DNA of 64,000 bases. Source: Oegoconia quadripuncta. Lineage: Eukaryota; Arthropoda; Insecta; Lepidoptera; Autostichidae. Under the pieces are notes generated by a model, which was not told where the DNA came from, made no database searches, and was given only the letters and a program-made list of their open reading frames with translations. The stretch's first letter is position 1; every line of letters begins with the position of its first letter. A program made the position numbers and the translations under genes. Below are positions 59,191-64,000 of this stretch, piece after piece. Location: contig OX438742.1 of NCBI GenBank assembly GCA_949316235.1, positions 32,866,853-32,930,852 of the forward strand, given 5' to 3'.

Positions 59191-59681
59191 TCATCATCAG
59201 CCCGGGAAAAACTTAGGCGTTCCCTCGTATGATGCCGACATGTCGAACGACGACGAATTTTAATTCCTTGCTGTCCGACATGTCGGGCTATCAAGAATTT
59301 TATATTCCACTTCGATCGACCATCGCACCAAAAGGATTTTTAAAATTCCACTTGTTTCGACCATCGGAATAAGAGGATTTTTAAATTCCACTTGGTTCGA
59401 CCTTAGATCTACGGGGATTGTTAAATTCAAGTTTGAACACGGAAAAGGGAATATGGGCCACCCTGGCCCAATGCGGGTTGGGGACTTCAAATGCTTTGAA
59501 TTTTTATTTCTTAGGCATGCAGGTTTCCTCGCGATGTCATCCTTCACCGTTTAAGAGCAGTTGGATAAATGCACATTAGTTATTAAACTAAAAAAGTAAT
59601 TGGTACATGGCATGCCTGGGAATCGAACCCGGACCTCCCAATTTGGGAGACCGCGTCTTAAATGCTGGGCTACCGATGTTC
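59191..59681 (-). mobile_element. SINE-D interrupted by a minisatellite
   Basis: Minus-strand head with inverse of 'gggttcgattcccaggca' near 59618, body and 'cgcattgggccagg' near 59470, and the 3' end at 59191. The stem 'tatatgagggaagg' is disrupted by the tandem array at 59237-59438. The 95-codon minus-strand frame here is translated repeat. Confidence 0.8.
59237..59438. repeat. Minisatellite, five units of 40-41 bases
   Basis: Units begin GACATGTCGA, GACATGTCGG, GACCATCGCA, GACCATCGGA and GACCTTAGAT, and each ends with a variant of 'ttaaattccacttggttc'. Period 40 or 41; units 3 and 4 are most alike. Confidence 0.85.
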
Positions 59682-59858
59682 CTTTTAAAAGAAATATTTT
59701 AGTGAAATTGTAACTTATAACGAGGAAGATTTATAAAATAAAGTTACAACGTACATTTACACTTGTCAAAATCCCTCAAATCCCTGTATTATTTCGTCGA
59801 ATTAGAATAGAGCCCAAAACTTTTCGCTTTAATAATGTTAATAAAGCAACGCCAATTG

Positions 59859-60072
59859 AATAAATATTTCGGGCACTCACACCAATAATCTAGTACCAAA
59901 CTAAGCAAAGCTTGTATGGATACTAGACAACTGAAAAACATACATAAATGTTTATATAAACATCCATGAGTCGGGAATAAATGTTCGTATTCATCACATA
60001 AACATTTACTCCTCGCGGGATTCGTACCCGCAACCGTTGGTTTTACAATATCCATTACATCAATCGGTCCTC
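59859..60072 (-). mobile_element. SINE-A, decayed
   Basis: Inverse of 'cgcgaggagtaaatgtttat' and 'cgggttcgaatcc' variants ('attcgtacccgcaaccgttg'), with deletions in the A-box region and in the tail. Confidence 0.8.
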
Positions 60073-60175
60073 TACATCAAACTAATAATACCCCTATAAA
60101 TATAATTAGAATCCTTGTCAAAGTTAACTACTATTATAAATACATTTTTACATTCACAAAATTTTTCTGCACATA

Positions 60176-60325
60176 TTATGAATGATTTGAAATCAATCTG
60201 ATTTCAGCGAGATACAGAATGTCCATTAGGTATATGCAGCCGCACAATGACTGTAACACTTCGCGTATGGCTCCGTTCATATTTCCGGCAGCATCGCGCG
60301 GGTAGCTTACGTTGGTGTACTGCAT
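60176..60325 (-). CDS. Small coding-like frame, 49 codons
   Basis: ATG at 60325 (minus strand) opens MQYTNVSYPRDAAGNMNGAI, then REVLQSLCGCIYLMDILYL, and ends at TAA (60176). The first 32 codons favour C and G at third positions and are CpG-rich, while flanks are AT-rich, so chance origin is less likely than for other frames here. A GTAAGC word after codon 5 could be a splice donor. No domain is recognised. It could be the start exon of a minus-strand gene, or a repeat with fossil coding text. Confidence 0.3.
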   Translation of the reverse strand: MQYTNVSYPRDAAGNMNGAIREVLQSLCGCIYLMDILYLAEIRLISNHS

Positions 60326-60329
60326 GGTA

Positions 60330-61110
60330 GGTTACGCACTCGTCATGTCATCGACTGTGCCTATTTGAAAGACGGTCAATAATGTAGGAACATTGTGGTT
60401 GCGGTTATTCTAACCGATTGTTTATTGTTTAAAGTAATGCGGTTGGCCATAAACATCATTATGCGGTGTAATTGCGGTACATTTCAAATATTATTAGCAT
60501 TTATGTGCGTACCTACATACATTATTACAAGCCGCCAAATAGTAATGGCTAATTATATTTGTGTAATTAAATCTGTTAATGTGTAGGTGCTAATATGGTC
60601 CTAATTGCCCTTAACGATAACGGGATAGCAAACGAGAAAGCTGAACGTGAGCGATCATTACTTACCACCTTTAAATAGTTGCAGATTACTTTCAAATGTT
60701 TAAGTAAGTAAGTGCATACCATGTTAAACAACACTTAAATCATCAACGACGTTCAGAATTCCATGCAATTATTTAAAGCTTGTCCACGTATTTAACCCCC
60801 GATGCCATAAGAGGGATGTAGTAAGTTTAAGTGTCTATCTGTGATGTTTAGATATGTTTGATGGAAATCGGTTAAACAATTTCAAAGATGTTTGATAACA
60901 AGCGGGAAAATAGGGCGGCAGCCCTTTGTTGTAAAACTATAGACACCGGCATCTATAGACTTTTGCAATATTAACGTAGAGCGTATGCGTTACAACTCTT
61001 GATCAACTCTTCATTATCTAATAATGCGCTCCGTAAGAAAGAAAGGACGGCACCAGCTAATGTCTAACTTTAAGGTAATGAACTTTCATTTCCAACTGAA
61101 AGAGATGGAT
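60330..61110. other. Unassigned stretch
   Basis: No gene or shared repeat was recognised. A GTG-start frame at 60395-60586 lacks a domain. Confidence 0.35.
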
Positions 61111-61116
61111 CATTCG

Positions 61117-61160
61117 TCGATTTTGATGTTTCAAGTGAGACTTGAAACATCATTGGTCGA
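61117..61160. other. Strong hairpin
   Basis: Arms 'tgatgtttcaag' (61124-61135) and its exact inverse (61141-61152) around a 5-base loop, with outer TCGA on both sides. Confidence 0.8.
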
Positions 61161-61238
61161 CCTGGATAACATGGTGTGAGTCAATTAATTAATTAGAATG
61201 TGTATTCTGTAAACAGTTTTAGTTGGACATATGCCTAT

Positions 61239-61450
61239 TGGGCCAGCGTGGCGGACTATGGCCCATACTCCCTCATTATATGAGGGAAGGCCTATATCCT
61301 TGAAATGTTTACGGGCTGATGATGATGATGCATAAGGAGCCAAGGTCTCTACTTTGGTTCTACTTTATCCTAATCGACACGATGGGCAGGAGGTTGGTGG
61401 TCACAATCCCTTGGTTTCTTTTTATGACTCTCATTGGAAGAGACGGTAGG
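61239..61450 (+). repeat. SINE-D tail followed by H-type fragment
   Basis: 'gggccagcgtggcggactat', 'tatatgagggaaggcctata' and 'gggctgatgatgatgatg' end at 61330. 'atcgacacgatgggcaggag' and 'attggaagagacggtaggtt' belong to an H-type repeat. 'gttggacatatgcctattgg' just upstream is also H-like. Confidence 0.6.
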
Positions 61451-61454
61451 TTCT

Positions 61455-63549
61455 AAACCATAAATATCCATTTTCGCTTTTAAAGAACGTTAAAGAAAAA
61501 GTTCATGATAATTTTAGAATAAAATCACCCTCTAACTTCCCATAAAACATTGTTTACTAATATTCGTTTAAAAAACTACCGCACACGCCATCTGGTGTCG
61601 GTACACTGCGACAGTGTTGTATAATTGTTTGTTTTACTTGTAAAAACATGTAAATCAGGATAGTAAACTGAATGTAAGACATTCAGCGTGTGAAAGATAT
61701 CAGCGGTACAATAATGTATTTTATAGTGAACATTTAAATTAAACAGGATAATTTGTAAGACACGATCTAGCTCGAGTCTCGGAACGATCGTAACACCGTT
61801 TTCATTAGAACAAACTCGAATTACTATCTTATAGGTTTCTATCTAGATTTGTGACAATCTTACGACACTTTCGACATTCGCAATTCCACCTATTCGCAGC
61901 CCGTTCACAATCCCTAATTCCACACGATGCCCTTTTTTCCTACTCGTTATCACGCAAAATCCTAAATTCCACATAATATTCTGATATTTTAGAGTCGATC
62001 CAAAATCTATAGGGATAATAATTTTGTTGGTGTTTATTATCTTATAATACAAAAAAATAACTCAACCTCAATATTTATGGTTCCTACGAATCTATATTTA
62101 GATTATTTTTGTCAAATAAAAACGGCATAAGTTTGTACGGTGACTTCAAGTTATTGAAATGGAAATCTAAGGATATTGGAATCTTCGAGATTGACATGTC
62201 TAACGATGTCCAGTTGAAGTTGGAAGGAAAAGCCAACATGGCTTCTAAAAAGTTCACACCAAGTCAAATACAATACTCAGGTTCGGCCTTATGCAGGCAG
62301 GGTTTGAAATGGGAGCTTCATCTCCGAGCTATGGCACCAAAGTGCCGATTTCGTTCAAATATTGTCGATAATTTTAGATTAATTAATATATTAATGGCGT
62401 ATTTGAATTTTAAACGATAGCAGCATTAAGCTCCACCTGTACTCTGTTAGAGTTTTGCGATACCTTTGCAGTCAGATTTTAGACATCATAGATACCTACC
62501 TAAAGTGAGAACGTGATGAAATGATTCAACGATAAATGTATCTATACTTAATACAGCTCAGTGTGACCCTCTAGCCAGCCACAAATAATTCAAACAGAAC
62601 GGATTGTTGAAAGGATATTTTTAAGCAAGGGTTACAATACAATAAAAAAGTAATTTTACCCCTCAACAGCTTGATGTATCCATTTTTAAATATGGCAGCC
62701 AGGTTAACCCTTCAGCGTCATGATATACGACCTGAAGGCACGTGTTATATGATCTAATGAAAACCAACATTAAACAGAACTTAACCGTTAAAAAAGTTTC
62801 ATCTGCGACGGCCTGTTACACGAGGCTAGTATTTATATTTATGGGTGAGATCATAAACTTATGTTTATTATTTTCTTTAATACCAAGTTGCTTTTTTAAA
62901 GTTTTCTGAAGCATAATCCTTATATTCTACTATGAGTGTTGAGACACGTCAAAACATCAATTGATGGGCAGAAACGCACTTGGTCTGAAGCTTCTAACAA
63001 TCGATCGTTAATCCACCAGCAAGGTAAAGGGCAAATCTTTCCAAAAACCAGTACGGAGCCTTTATCCGATGTGCACAAGCTGTTGACGGTATTGACGTAT
63101 TTAGGTAGACATTTATGTATATTCTAATAATAATAGATAGATACGGGATAACGAGATTATTATATTTCTGACAGACAAAAGCAACGTGACACCAATATTA
63201 TATTTAAAACCATCCCCTTTCATTAACTCTCACCATTATGCAGTGAATCAAAACCTGGGTTGAGTATTTTATATGCTTGTTTATTTTAATGTTTAATTTT
63301 ATACGGTGGCAACGACCTCGTACCAGCCGTGTACTGGAAGTTAAAATTAATTCCAAAATCATTCGAGCAACTGCAGAATATGCACTAAATATTTCATTTT
63401 GTGCAGGTGGAGGTGTATATGCATACTTTATAAGAATTAGTTATAACTCCCTATCCTTTTAAATCAGTCTTCTAATCTCATATTTTACTCATATACCTAT
63501 AACTACTAACATTGACTGAACTAAATCTCATTAAAATATTTTTATAATA
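61455..63549. other. Mostly unassigned; some open frames
   Basis: Frames at 62109-62420 (103 codons, TTG start; text SKDIGIFEIDMSNDVQLKLE) and 62936-63127 (63 codons, TTG start) have no recognised domain. Their codons are moderately balanced, so remnants of an unknown element are possible. No shared repeats were seen. Confidence 0.35.
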
Positions 63550-63680
63550 TTTCATTCTAGGAGTGATGTTACGAGGTGAGGATTGGGAAATTTTCAAAAG
63601 TATATTTATCTTGGGCGGATAGTAAAGGGAATGCATTTTGACGTTTATTAGTTTTCACGCACCCTGTATTTTAGAGCTTA
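63550..63680 (-). repeat. Possible DNA-element terminus
   Basis: The inverse of 'cgcaccctgtattttag' gives a 'tacagggtgcgtg' start similar in style to mariner or piggyBac ends. No partner terminus lies within the window. Confidence 0.3.
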
Positions 63681-64000
63681 CAGCTTTGCAATAAGCAACT
63701 TGCATTACGTATTGAATTTTATAGCCTACTCACTATATACATATGTAAGTAGATCTATTTTTGGGCATGTTACAGATGTTTCACCCGAACCAATCCGGGT
63801 TCCGCTAAATATTTTGTACTTAATTTTATATTCGTGTCGTGTTGTCTTAAAATAAATATTTGTCATAAATTTGTCAAAAGTAAGTGATGCCATATATCAA
63901 CTTTAAATAACATTATGATTCGGAACGTCAACTAAGAGAAAGTATGGCCAGTTGGCATTAGTGGAACGATCAGGATTACTAAACAGGTACCTACCAAACC

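Noticed and set aside
59260..59547. 95-codon minus-strand frame
   Set aside because: Translation of the minisatellite and SINE-D body.

Overview
This 64 kb window looks like AT-rich, repeat-laden, non-coding nuclear DNA from a moth or butterfly (Lepidoptera). The evidence is the dense set of tRNA-headed SINEs with (TTTA)n tails, R1-clade and CR1/jockey-type retrotransposon remnants, LINE 3' tails containing 'ctttattgtac', many palindromic MITEs, and K-type repeats containing a 'gatgaaatttgg' core. This placement is inferred from repeat style; no species is claimed. I find no complete host protein-coding gene. Long open reading frames are rare, and most open frames here are chance frames or lie inside repeats.

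Layout. 0-1.1 kb: the 3' part of an R1-clade reverse transcriptase, cut off by a SINE tail. 1.1-10.5 kb: SINE families A-D, an E/G repeat, a foldback element and a nested palindrome. 11.2-12.4 kb: a decayed LINE reverse transcriptase, a SINE-B 3' part and a LINE tail. 13.5-16.5 kb: a 32-bp perfect palindrome, a roughly 1.1 kb element with terminal inverted repeats (TIRs), and a 1125-bp mariner-like element (15398-16522) with TA duplications, inverted repeats of about 270 bp and the end of a transposase. 17.8-26.6 kb: SINEs, several MITEs with visible TIRs and a short GC-rich island. 28.7-37.1 kb: a (TACAA)12 microsatellite, then three plus-strand stretches (30.16-30.39, 35.44-35.51 and 36.91-37.07 kb) that each look like a first exon ending in a splice donor. 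They could belong to a gene whose body lies beyond the window. 38-53 kb: more SINE, MITE and E/G copies, several nested in each other, and a pair of back-to-back hairpins at 46.7 kb. 53-64 kb: mostly unassigned AT-rich DNA with SINE-D and SINE-A copies, a 40-41-bp minisatellite lodged in a SINE-D copy, and a few short GC-rich open frames.

The features do not form an operon or pathway. The story is one of successive insertions: SINE-B and a MITE split one E/G copy, a 399-bp MITE splits another, a minisatellite interrupts a SINE-D, and a SINE-A tail is fused to the reverse transcriptase. The only hint of host function is the set of candidate first exons and promoters at 30-37 kb. These rest on initiator and splice-donor patterns alone and need RNA evidence.
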